Origin: Planctomycetota bacterium
GTDB lineage: Bacteria > Planctomycetota > MHYJ01 > WSZJ01
Assembly (NCBI GenBank): GCA_009773755.1
Contig: WSZJ01000032.1
Coordinates: 1 to 34,032, forward strand
Direction of reading: 5' to 3'
DNA length: 34,032 nt
Position numbers and translations under genes: made by a program. Each line of letters opens with the position of its first letter. Position 1 is the stretch's first letter. Under the pieces are notes generated by a model that was not told the origin of the DNA, ran no database searches, and saw only the letters and a list, made by a program, of their open reading frames with translations. Below are positions 15,413 to 22,930 of this stretch, piece by piece.

Positions 15413-17076
15413 GCCTGACCGTCATCACGGTGATCGTGCTCGCCGCGTTCGGCGGCGCGTACCTCGTCTATTCGCGCCTGCTGGTGCGGACGTTCGCGCT
15501 CGACGACGCGAAGCGCACGCCGGCGCACGAGCTGAACGACGGCGTCGACTACTGCCCGACGTCGCAGGGCATGCTCGCCGCGCAGCACTTCTCCGCCATC
15601 ACCGCCGCCGGCCCGATCGTCGGCCCGATCACCGCCGGCCTCATGTTCGGCTGGCTTCCGGCGCTCCTCTGGATCGTCCTCGGCTGTATCTTCATCGGCG
15701 CCGTTCACGATTTCTCGGCGCTCGTCGCGTCGGTTCGCCACAAGGCGCGATCGGTCGCCGAGGTCATGCGCGAGCACACGTCGGGCCGCGCGTATTACGT
15801 CTTCCTCACGTTCATCTGGCTCTCGCTCATGTACGTCGTCGTCGCGTTCACCGACCTGACCGCGAAGGCGTTCCTCGCAAAAGATCCCGTGCTCGGTTCC
15901 ATCGGTCCGGGCGTCGCTTCCTCGTCCGTCATGTACCTCGCGCTGGCGTTCGTGCTCGGCGTCTGCCTGAAGAAAGGCCTGAAGACGCGCGCCGCGACGC
16001 TGATCTTCGTCCCGCTCCTGTTCGGCATCGTCTGGTTCGGCCAGAAACTCCCGATCTCGCTGCCGCAGTTCGGCTCGCTCGGCCAGCACCGCGCGTGGGA
16101 ACTCCTCATCCTCGTCTACTGCGGCTTCGCCTCCGTCGCCCCGCTCTGGTCGCTCCTCCAGCCCCGCGGCTTCCTCGGCGGCTGGTTCCTCTACGTCACC
16201 ATCGGCGCGGGCCTCCTCGGCCTTCTCTTCGGCTCCTTCTTCTTCGACAGCGGATTCACCACCACCTACCCCGCCTTCCTCGGCTGGGGCACCGGCGCAA
16301 AGTTCCTCTTTCCCTTCCTCTTCGTCACCATCGCCTGCGGCGCCTGCTCCGGGTTCCACGGCATCGTCTGCTCGGGCACGACCTCCAAGCAGATCGACAA
16401 GGAAGGCCATGCCCGCGCCGTGGGCTACGGCTCGATGCTGGGCGAAGGGATCGTCGCCGTGATCTCGCTGGCGTGCGTCATGATCCTCGCGAAGGGCGCC
16501 AAGGGGACTCCGGACGCCGTCTACGCAAAGGGAATCGCAAATTTCCTGCGCATCTTCGGAATCCCGACCGGCATCGCCGTCTCCTTCGGCACGCTCGCCT
16601 TCGCCACCTTCATCTTCGACACGCTCGACGTCTGCACCCGACTCGGCCGCCAGATCTTCTCCGAACTCTTCGGCATCAAGGGAAACCTGGGCCGTTGCCT
16701 GGGGACCGTCGTTACCCTGGGAATCCCGGCGTACTTCCTCATGGGCGCCACCGGCGACGCCTGGAAAACCTACTGGCTCGTCTTCGGCACTTCCAACCAG
16801 CTCCTCGCCGGCCTCACGCTCCTCGGCATCACCGTCTGGCTCATTCAGTCGAAGAAATCCGCCTGGTTCGTCGGCCTCCCGATGGCGTTCCTGATCGCGA
16901 CGACCATGACCTCGCTCGTGCTCTTCATCAGGGACGCCTTCGCTTCCGCCGCCGGCCTTCAGGCCCGCCAGGTCGGCGTCGTCGCGGCCGTGCTTCTCAT
17001 TCTGTCGGTCTGGCTTGTCGTCGAGGCGACGATGGCGATGACCAAGGCGGCGTCGAGAAGGCCGGCGGCGGCATGA
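15409..17076 (+). CDS. cstA: carbon starvation protein A transporter
   Basis: The 555-residue polytopic membrane protein matches the CstA family, known as peptide or pyruvate uptake proteins in enteric bacteria. The N-terminal part has the typical GRxxxY-less start, then ELNDGVDYCPTS, HFSAITAAGPIVGP and AVHDF. The later GVCSGxTSK-type segment reads HGIVCSGTTSKQ. About 14-16 hydrophobic helices can be counted. It is shorter than the roughly 700-residue enteric CstA, closer to the shorter family branch. The GTG start overlaps the hydratase stop, and the next gene follows after 28 nt. Its placement inside a CoA-ester operon suggests uptake of a small organic acid or peptide that feeds it. Confidence 0.92.
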   Translation: MSLTVITVIVLAAFGGAYLVYSRLLVRTFALDDAKRTPAHELNDGVDYCPTSQGMLAAQHFSAITAAGPIVGPITAGLMFGWLPALLWIVLGCIFIGAVHDFSALVASVRHKARSVAEVMREHTSGRAYYVFLTFIWLSLMYVVVAFTDLTAKAFLAKDPVLGSIGPGVASSSVMYLALAFVLGVCLKKGLKTRAATLIFVPLLFGIVWFGQKLPISLPQFGSLGQHRAWELLILVYCGFASVAPLWSLLQPRGFLGGWFLYVTIGAGLLGLLFGSFFFDSGFTTTYPAFLGWGTGAKFLFPFLFVTIACGACSGFHGIVCSGTTSKQIDKEGHARAVGYGSMLGEGIVAVISLACVMILAKGAKGTPDAVYAKGIANFLRIFGIPTGIAVSFGTLAFATFIFDTLDVCTRLGRQIFSELFGIKGNLGRCLGTVVTLGIPAYFLMGATGDAWKTYWLVFGTSNQLLAGLTLLGITVWLIQSKKSAWFVGLPMAFLIATTMTSLVLFIRDAFASAAGLQARQVGVVAAVLLILSVWLVVEATMAMTKAASRRPAAA

Positions 17077-17104
17077 ACCCTCGCGAAATCACCCAGGAGA
17101 TCGA

Positions 17105-17950
17105 ATGAGCAAAATCACCGTCATCGGCGCCGGCACCATGGGCCACGGCATCGCCCAGGTCGCCGCCCAGGCCGGGTTCGACGTCGCGCTCTTCGACATC
17201 AAGGACGAATTCGTGCAGAAGGGGCTCTCGAAGGTGAACGAAAACCTCGCGAAGGGCGTCGAGAAGGGAAAGGTGACGCCCGCGGACCGCGACGCGGCGC
17301 TCGCCCGGCTGCACCCCTCGACCGACCTGAAATCCGCGTGCGACGGGATCGTTCTCGCGGTGGAAGCGGCGCCCGAGAAGATCCGCATCAAGCACGACAT
17401 CTTCGAGCAGCTCGACCGGTTTTCACCGGCCGAAGCGATCCTCGCCACGAACACTTCGAGTCTCTCGGTCACCGAAATCGCGCGCGCCACGAAACGCCCG
17501 TCGCACGTCTGCGGGATGCACTTTTTCAACCCGCCGCACATCATGAAACTGCTCGAAATCGTGCGCGCGGCCGACACGTCCGACGCGACCGTCGCAAAAG
17601 CCCGCGAATTCGGCGCGAAGTTCGGCAAGGACAGCATCCTCGTCAAGGACGCCCCCGGATTCGCTTCCAGCCGCCTCGGCGTCTGCGTCGGCCTCGAGGC
17701 GATGCGCATGCTCGAGCAGGGCGTGGCCAGCGCCGAGGACATCGACAAGGCAATGAAGCTCGGCTACGGCTTCCCGATGGGCCCGCTCGAGCTGACCGAT
17801 CTGGTCGGGCTCGACGTGCGTCTCGACATCGCGACCTACCTGCACGCCGAGCTCAAGAGCGAAGTCTTCCGTCCGCCGGAGATCCTGAAGCGGCTCGTCT
17901 CCGAGGGAAAACTGGGCAAGAAATCGAAGCAGGGATTTTATAAGCACTAA
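17105..17950 (+). CDS. hbd: 3-hydroxybutyryl-CoA (3-hydroxyacyl-CoA) dehydrogenase
   Basis: The 281-residue, single-function enzyme oxidises 3-hydroxyacyl-CoA to 3-ketoacyl-CoA with NAD, or does the reverse. GAGTMGHG (8-15) is the nucleotide-binding loop. NTSSL (116-120), H139 in GMHFFNPP and E151 supply the active site. The C-terminal domain carries GYGFPMGPLELTDLVGLD and ends GKKSKQGFYKH, as in Hbd enzymes. AGGAGA precedes the ATG at 17105. Together with the hydratases it covers two beta-oxidation-type steps. No thiolase or acyl-CoA dehydrogenase lies in the window. The word CTTTCC starts two bases after the stop. Confidence 0.93.
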   Translation: MSKITVIGAGTMGHGIAQVAAQAGFDVALFDIKDEFVQKGLSKVNENLAKGVEKGKVTPADRDAALARLHPSTDLKSACDGIVLAVEAAPEKIRIKHDIFEQLDRFSPAEAILATNTSSLSVTEIARATKRPSHVCGMHFFNPPHIMKLLEIVRAADTSDATVAKAREFGAKFGKDSILVKDAPGFASSRLGVCVGLEAMRMLEQGVASAEDIDKAMKLGYGFPMGPLELTDLVGLDVRLDIATYLHAELKSEVFRPPEILKRLVSEGKLGKKSKQGFYKH

Positions 17951-17952
17951 TC

Positions 17953-17988
17953 CTTTCCCTTTCCCTTTCCCTTTCCCTTTCCCGTTCC
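17953..17988. repeat. CTTTCC word repeat
   Basis: Five perfect CTTTCC hexamers and a variant CGTTCC begin 2 nt after the TAA of the preceding gene. The tract runs in frame into the next reading frame, which has no standard start codon. No complementary arm is visible. Confidence 0.9.
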
Positions 17989-18003
17989 CGCCCCCAAGCC
18001 ACC

Positions 18004-18750
18004 ATCTCCCTCACCCTCCACCTCGAACAACGCGGCCAAGGCTCCCCCACCGTCTGGCTCCACGGCTGGTCCGCCGAAATCGGCGTCTGGCGTGACTTTG
18101 CGGATTTCCCGGGCCGAAGCTCCATCCTCCTGGACCTGCCCGGCCACGGCGCATCCGCGTGGACCCCGGATTGGACCCTCGACTCCCTCGCGCGCGACGT
18201 CCTCGCTCACCTCGACGCCCCCGCCGATTTCGTCGGCTGGTCCCTCGGCGGCGTCCTCTCCCTCGCCTGCGCCCTCGCCGATCCGTCCAAAGTCCGCTCC
18301 GTCGCCATCCTCGCCATGTCGAACTTCGGCGGCGAGCGCGCCGAGCGGATGCGCGACTCGCTCGCGCTCGACCGGCTCCGCGCCCTCGCCGAGTTCTACC
18401 GGCTCGTCTGGAGCGACGCGGACCGCCGGCAGCCGGGGTTCGACGAGTTGCAGAAGGAACTCGCGGTGAAGCGGCGCATCCCCTCCGTCGAGGCCATGGT
18501 CGGCACCTACAACATATTCAGCGCGGGCCTCTCGACGCTCCCTCTCGAAAACGTCGCGTGCCCCGTCCTCGTCGCGCACGGCACGGGCGACGGCGTTTCC
18601 CCCCTCGACCGCGCCGCCGAAACCGTGAAACGCATTCCCCGCTCGCGCCTCGTCCCCGTCGACGGAGCCGGCCACGTCCCCTTTCTCACCTTCCCCGAGA
18701 AGTGCCGCGAAATCCTGCGCGACTTCTGGTCCAATCCAGCCTCGCGCTAG
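18004..18750 (+). CDS. alpha/beta hydrolase, BioH-like; start codon unclear
   Basis: The product is an alpha/beta hydrolase of about 248 residues. WLHGWSAEIGVW near the start gives the oxyanion region, GWSLGG the serine nucleophile elbow, GTGDGVSP the acid and GAGHVPF the histidine. HGWS and GWSLGG recall BioH, the pimeloyl-ACP methyl ester carboxylesterase of biotin synthesis; other esterases are possible. No ATG, GTG, TTG or CTG is in frame between the upstream stop (17941) and the conserved region; the first is ATG at 18316, too late. An ATC codon at 18004 stands where the first strand (SLTLHLEQRG) should begin. So the start is ATC, or is mutated, or was damaged next to the CTTTCC tract. 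Confidence 0.75.
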   Translation: MSLTLHLEQRGQGSPTVWLHGWSAEIGVWRDFADFPGRSSILLDLPGHGASAWTPDWTLDSLARDVLAHLDAPADFVGWSLGGVLSLACALADPSKVRSVAILAMSNFGGERAERMRDSLALDRLRALAEFYRLVWSDADRRQPGFDELQKELAVKRRIPSVEAMVGTYNIFSAGLSTLPLENVACPVLVAHGTGDGVSPLDRAAETVKRIPRSRLVPVDGAGHVPFLTFPEKCREILRDFWSNPASR

Positions 18751-18756
18751 CGCCCC

Positions 18757-19959
18757 ATGCCCACCCTCCTCTGCGATTGCGGCCACCGCTTCCCCGCCGG
18801 CCCCGGCGCGCCGTGCGCCCAGTGCGGCAAGGGCACCCCTAAGATCGAGGCGACCGCGGTCTGCGCATGCGGAGAGGTTTTCGCGGGAAGCGCCTTCTGG
18901 ATCTACCGCGAAATCACCTGCGGAAAATGCGGGAACCAGTTCGAGCTGCACGTCCCTGAGGAAGCGCGCCTCGCGGTGGTCACGCGCGCAGAATCGGGCG
19001 CCAAGGCCTCGCCGGCGAGATGGGCGTTCCTCGCGTTCGTCATCCCGCTCTTCCTCCTGCTGCTTAAACCCGACGACATCGAAGCGCGCATCAAGGAGAC
19101 CGCGAAGGAGCACCCGCGCGCCGAACGCCTCCTCGAAATGGAGGAAGACCCGGACGAGGTTCTCGAAGAACTCCCGGGGAAAAAAATCCTCGGCGCCTGG
19201 CTCCCGCGCGATTCTTCCCTCCCCTGGGCCCTCACGATCCTCGCCGTCGGCGCGTTCGCCGTCTCATTCCGCTTCCTCGTCCCCGCCGGCCGCGCCACCT
19301 GGAAACAGCTCGGCCTCGTCTCCCTGTTCACGGGCACCGCCGGCATCTTCGGCCTCCTCTCCCTACAGGGCATCGCCTTCAGCGGCGAAGGCGGCATCCT
19401 CCTCATCTTCGCCCTCATGTACATCCTCGCTCTCCACCCCGCCGTCGGTTTCGCCGGCAAACTCGTCGGCTTCACCCTCGGCGTCGGTCTCCTCGAGGAA
19501 GGATGCAAGGCCGTCCCGCTCATCTGGCGCTTCGGCGGCGGCAACTCACGCCTCGACCTGCGCGGCGCCGCCGCCTGGGGAATCGCCAGCGGCGCCGGCT
19601 TCGGCCTCAGCGAGGCCCTCCATTACTCCCTCGACATGTACAACGGCCTCTCTCCCGCCTCCATCTACCTCGTCCGCTTCGCCTCCTGCGTCGCCCTTCA
19701 CGGCGCCTGGGCCGGCACCAGCGCTATCCTCATGTGGAAATGGCAATCGGCGATGGCGGACTCGTGGGGGAAGCGGCTCGGCGCGATCGCCGCGTCCCTC
19801 CTCGGCCCGATGGTGCTTCACGGCCTGTACGACGCGCTTCTGACCAAAGAGCACGAAATCGCCGCGACGCTCGTCGCACTCGGCAGCCTCGCATGGTTCC
19901 TGTGGCTGTACGGCCGCGCGGACAGGATTGAAGCGCGGGTGCCGGGGCTGGCGGTGTGA
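18757..19959 (+). CDS. PrsW-type intramembrane protease with zinc ribbons
   Basis: The 400-residue product starts with two short zinc ribbons (C6, C8, C20, C23 and C36, C38, C55, C58). A membrane helix (about 88-104) and a charged helix with a Glu-rich stretch (about 105-140) follow. About seven more membrane helices carry the PrsW-family motifs: LLEEGCK with E247 and E248, GLSEALH with E286, LHGAW with H315 and LHGLYD with H355. These residues are the presumed catalytic metal ligands. PrsW in Bacillus cleaves an anti-sigma factor; the substrate here is unknown. The gene begins 6 nt after the hydrolase stop. Its ribbons resemble those at 8031 and 8636. Confidence 0.88.
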   Translation: MPTLLCDCGHRFPAGPGAPCAQCGKGTPKIEATAVCACGEVFAGSAFWIYREITCGKCGNQFELHVPEEARLAVVTRAESGAKASPARWAFLAFVIPLFLLLLKPDDIEARIKETAKEHPRAERLLEMEEDPDEVLEELPGKKILGAWLPRDSSLPWALTILAVGAFAVSFRFLVPAGRATWKQLGLVSLFTGTAGIFGLLSLQGIAFSGEGGILLIFALMYILALHPAVGFAGKLVGFTLGVGLLEEGCKAVPLIWRFGGGNSRLDLRGAAAWGIASGAGFGLSEALHYSLDMYNGLSPASIYLVRFASCVALHGAWAGTSAILMWKWQSAMADSWGKRLGAIAASLLGPMVLHGLYDALLTKEHEIAATLVALGSLAWFLWLYGRADRIEARVPGLAV

Positions 19960-19997
19960 GGTTTGAGATCGGGTGAAAGTCCGGGGGTGCGCACCGA

Positions 19998-20003
19998 TAG
20001 AAT
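19998..20003 (+). promoter_or_regulatory. TAGAAT -10 box, leaderless arrangement
   Basis: TAGAAT ends 6 nt before the ATG at 20010, with no Shine-Dalgarno sequence between. A weak TGAAAG sits 18 nt upstream. This supports a new transcript for the lipoprotein pair. Confidence 0.5.
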
Positions 20004-20009
20004 CTCCGT

Positions 20010-20717
20010 ATGATCAATACCCAAGCGCAGGCCAGGAGTCGCTTCCGTTCGCTGAAGAGAATCTGCTTGAACGGGCTCCTGCTCCTGTGCGTCGGGGGAT
20101 GTGCAGCCCGGGGAACAGTCGTTGCCCACAGCGAACCGCGCGTCGTTTCCGAAAGCGAAAGCCGGCTCGTTGTTGAGTCGCAACACCATGATGACGGGAG
20201 CGTCTCGCTTCTCGTGATTCGCGAGACGGATCGCGTCCTCGAAATGGAGTACTGGAAAGAGAACGCCTTGCGCGGCGCCGGGATGTGGTCGTGCGCCGTG
20301 GCCTCGAGCGACTGCGGCTGGTGGCAGTTTCTGGATCCCCGATTCGTCGTGACCGTCGTTGCCGGCACCTATTACGTCGTACTCGGAATGGCGGAGATCA
20401 TCCAATACGTGGTGGCTAGGGCGATCCACGGCATCGCCTCGATTATGCCGGGGCCGGAAACCGGGCAAATCTCAAAAGCGGGCCTTCAGTCCGGCGACCA
20501 GTTCATATTGCGGTGGAAGGAGACGATACGGCAGCCGATCCCGTCCGTCACTCTGGTCCCCGCCTGCGGCTCCGGCGCGCTTCTGCTCGGACCGCAGCCG
20601 GAGGATGGGTACCGCCTCGATCCCGCCCTGGTCGAACGCCTGGGAGGAAGAGGAGCTCAGTTCGTCGTGAGCGACGGCGAGCTCTCCGTAACGGGGACTC
20701 TCGGAAACACCCGGTGA
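20010..20717 (+). CDS. lipoprotein, tandem paralog 1
   Basis: The 235-residue product has a basic N-terminus, a hydrophobic core and a lipobox ending VGGC with C31, so it is a predicted lipoprotein. A second hydrophobic stretch (about 111-138) could be a membrane helix. Conserved blocks shared with the next gene are the RLVVE strand after the lipobox, a YW pair near 81, LGPQPEDGY and the C-terminal GGxGAxxVVxDGxLSVTxTLG. The start is the ATG six bases after TAGAAT. The function is unknown. Confidence 0.75.
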   Translation: MINTQAQARSRFRSLKRICLNGLLLLCVGGCAARGTVVAHSEPRVVSESESRLVVESQHHDDGSVSLLVIRETDRVLEMEYWKENALRGAGMWSCAVASSDCGWWQFLDPRFVVTVVAGTYYVVLGMAEIIQYVVARAIHGIASIMPGPETGQISKAGLQSGDQFILRWKETIRQPIPSVTLVPACGSGALLLGPQPEDGYRLDPALVERLGGRGAQFVVSDGELSVTGTLGNTR

Positions 20718-20723
20718 TTTCGA

Positions 20724-21419
20724 ATGACTGAGTATCGCCAGATCAGTACGTCGCATTCCGCGTTGCGGCGAATGCTGCGTGCGTGCCTGTGCGTAGGCGC
20801 CCTGATTGCAGCGGTCGGCTGTTCCGGCCGCACGGTCGTCGTTCACGACGAACCGAAACTCATTTCTGAAGGCAAAGAGCGACTCGTCGTCGAAACCGCT
20901 GTTGAGCCCGACGAGCGCATCCGCCTGCGCGCTTTCCGCGAGCGAGAAAGTGTGTTCGAGCAGCACTACTGGCGCGTCCAGGAGTCGTCCGCAAGCTCGC
21001 CGCTGATTGCGCCCGCCGGCTCGACGGAAATCGCGGCGACCTCAGAAAACGATCCCGATCCCGATGCCCTCATGTGGGGTGGTTTGGCAGCCGTGGTCCT
21101 GGGCCTGTTTATCGTCTTCGTCGCGGTCGTCGTACCCGTTTATTACTTCGGCATCGCCGCGCAGGGGGCCGCGACTTTTCTGAGCGTCACTGCAGATGAT
21201 CAGCGAACGACCATTGAGCGCGTCGAGACGGTGCGGCATCCGAGCGCCTACGTCACCCTGGAACGCTCTGCCGGTGGCGAGCGACTCGATCTTGGTCCCC
21301 AGCCTGAACACGGATGGATCCTGACGCCGGAAATCTTGCGCATCATGGGAGGCAAGGGAGCGGAAGTCGTCGTGCGCGATGGCCCGCTGTCGGTCACCGT
21401 CACGCTCGGTTCCCGCTGA
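20724..21419 (+). CDS. lipoprotein, tandem paralog 2
   Basis: The 231-residue product is a diverged copy of the preceding gene, 6 nt downstream. The lipobox ends AVGC with C33. Strong hydrophobicity at about 118-146 makes a membrane helix likely. It keeps the RLVVE strand, the HYW pair, LGPQPEHGW and the final GGKGAEVVVRDG block. The middle third is different, including a DPDPD acidic stretch. The pair looks like a local duplication with relaxed middle parts. No family is recognised. Confidence 0.75.
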   Translation: MTEYRQISTSHSALRRMLRACLCVGALIAAVGCSGRTVVVHDEPKLISEGKERLVVETAVEPDERIRLRAFRERESVFEQHYWRVQESSASSPLIAPAGSTEIAATSENDPDPDALMWGGLAAVVLGLFIVFVAVVVPVYYFGIAAQGAATFLSVTADDQRTTIERVETVRHPSAYVTLERSAGGERLDLGPQPEHGWILTPEILRIMGGKGAEVVVRDGPLSVTVTLGSR

Positions 21420-21443
21420 TCGCAGTCTTACGGCGCTTCAAGC

Positions 21444-21449
21444 TATCAT
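21444..21449 (+). promoter_or_regulatory. TATCAT -10 box, leaderless arrangement
   Basis: TATCAT ends 7 nt before the ATG at 21457 in the 37-nt gap after the second lipoprotein gene. No Shine-Dalgarno sequence lies between. Confidence 0.45.
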
Positions 21450-21456
21450 CCTCGCC

Positions 21457-22716
21457 ATGAGAACTCTCGTCGTCCTGCTCGCCGCGGCTTCCCTCACCAC
21501 TGCCGAACCTGCGCTGGCCGATTTCGAAGGGGCTGATTCGGCGAAAGCCTGGACCGCGGACGCAGGCGATGTCTCGCGCGTCGAGGGACCTGTGCACGCG
21601 GGAAGCGGCGCGCTCCGATGGAAGACGCCGAAGGAAGGGACGAAACTGCAGTTCGGCGGGCTCAAGGGCGACCTGACGAAGAACCGCGCGGTCCGTTTCT
21701 TCGCGTGGCTCGAAGGAACCGTCGAGCGCGACCTCACGCTGCGCATCCACACGAAAGGCGGCGACTTCTGGCGGCGGTTTTCGCTTCGGCCCCAGGTCTG
21801 GTCGGAGGTCGTCGTTCCGTTCTACCAGTTCCGGCAGGACGCTTCGCCGCTCTGGAGCCGCGCGGAGGGATTCGCGATCGTGGCGCGCAAGCCGCTGGCG
21901 ATCGTGCTGGACGACCTGTCGCTCGTGGAGGGCGGCGAGCACCCGCAGATCGAGCCTGCGGCGGCGCTGATCGAGCGCGTCTTTCCCGGCCGCGAGCCGG
22001 CGATTTCCCTGTCGGACAACTTCCGCGTCTTCACCGACGCGCCCCTCGACGCCGCTGCAGTTTCCGCGCGCCTCGAAGAGGGGCTCGGGCGCTTCCGCAA
22101 GATCTTCGGCGTGGAAGAACCGCTGGCGTGGCCGGTGACGCTGATCGTGCGGACGACGCCGGAGGAGTACCGCCGGACGGCGGTAGAGACCGCGCGCGAC
22201 GTCTACGGCGGCGACCTCAGTGCGCCGACGGCCGGCGGCTTCACGTTCTACGAATATTCGTTCACGTCCTACGACGAGAAGCAGGGAGCGACTCGTCCTG
22301 TCTTTCTGCACGAGGCCTGCCATCAGCTCGTCTCCCGGCTGCTCCATTTTCAGGGCCCCAACGGGGCGCTCTGGATCGAGGAGGGACTCTGTTACTTCAT
22401 GCAGAACGAATTCACGCCGATCGAGAACGCGAAGGACGAAGCGCTGAAGATGTTCGAGAACCCGAAGCGCCCGCGGCTGGCGAGCTTCGACGCAAAGCAG
22501 AGGATTGACTCGGGTGCGGAGAATCTGACGGCGTTCCTGGTGACTCAATACATGTTGAAGGGTCCCCACGCCGCCCAATGGAAGGATTATGTCGAGGCCC
22601 TGCGCGAGAACGACACGAATCTCCTGAAGGCGGCGCAGGAGGCGTTTGGCGTGAAACCGGAGGCGTTCGAGCAGGAGTACGAGGAGTACACGCGGAAGTG
22701 GGCGGCGGAGAAGTAG
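21457..22716 (+). CDS. secreted zinc metallopeptidase (peptidase-MA-like)
   Basis: The 419-residue product has a short signal peptide (about 1-22, possible cleavage after ALA). Residues about 23-160 look like a beta-sandwich, carbohydrate-binding-like domain, with ADFEG and AIVLDDLSL as strand ends. The catalytic half contains HEACH (285-289) and WIEEG (306-310), which match zinc ligands and the third Glu of gluzincin-type peptidases. This arrangement resembles the peptidase-MA-like/DUF1570 families common in planctomycetes. I chose the ATG at 21457 because the signal peptide starts there and TATCAT stands 7 nt upstream. The substrate is unknown. Confidence 0.82.
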   Translation: MRTLVVLLAAASLTTAEPALADFEGADSAKAWTADAGDVSRVEGPVHAGSGALRWKTPKEGTKLQFGGLKGDLTKNRAVRFFAWLEGTVERDLTLRIHTKGGDFWRRFSLRPQVWSEVVVPFYQFRQDASPLWSRAEGFAIVARKPLAIVLDDLSLVEGGEHPQIEPAAALIERVFPGREPAISLSDNFRVFTDAPLDAAAVSARLEEGLGRFRKIFGVEEPLAWPVTLIVRTTPEEYRRTAVETARDVYGGDLSAPTAGGFTFYEYSFTSYDEKQGATRPVFLHEACHQLVSRLLHFQGPNGALWIEEGLCYFMQNEFTPIENAKDEALKMFENPKRPRLASFDAKQRIDSGAENLTAFLVTQYMLKGPHAAQWKDYVEALRENDTNLLKAAQEAFGVKPEAFEQEYEEYTRKWAAEK

Positions 22717-22802
22717 TTCACGCGACAATGCCTGGTACGAATTGCTCGAAGCTACGATTTGCCGTCGCTGAATGAATCAGCTCGGTCACTTTTATTCTCT
22801 TT

Positions 22803-22896
22803 CATTCTCTTTTATTCGCGACCCGTCGTTGTTTTTGGCCTGCCATCCCGCGGCTTGAGAGAAAAACAACGACGGGTCGCGAATAAAGGAGAATAA
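22803..22896. repeat. long hairpin between convergent genes
   Basis: TTTATTCGCGACCCGTCGTT and six more bases (22811-22836) are the exact complement of 22862-22887, a 26-bp perfect stem with a 25-nt loop. Outer GAATAAAAG words extend the pairing with two mismatches. It lies between a plus-strand gene ending at 22716 and a minus-strand gene ending at 22931. It could act as a two-way terminator, but the size exceeds a normal terminator and fits the word-hairpin class seen elsewhere. The remaining part of this 214-nt gap shows nothing else. Confidence 0.85.
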
Positions 22897-22930
22897 AAGC
22901 GAATGGGATTCGCGCGGAATTGCCTGGGAG

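Noticed and set aside
22803-22896. Insertion sequence or MITE at the long hairpin
   Set aside because: No target-site duplication could be seen and no transposase is near. I kept it only as a hairpin repeat.
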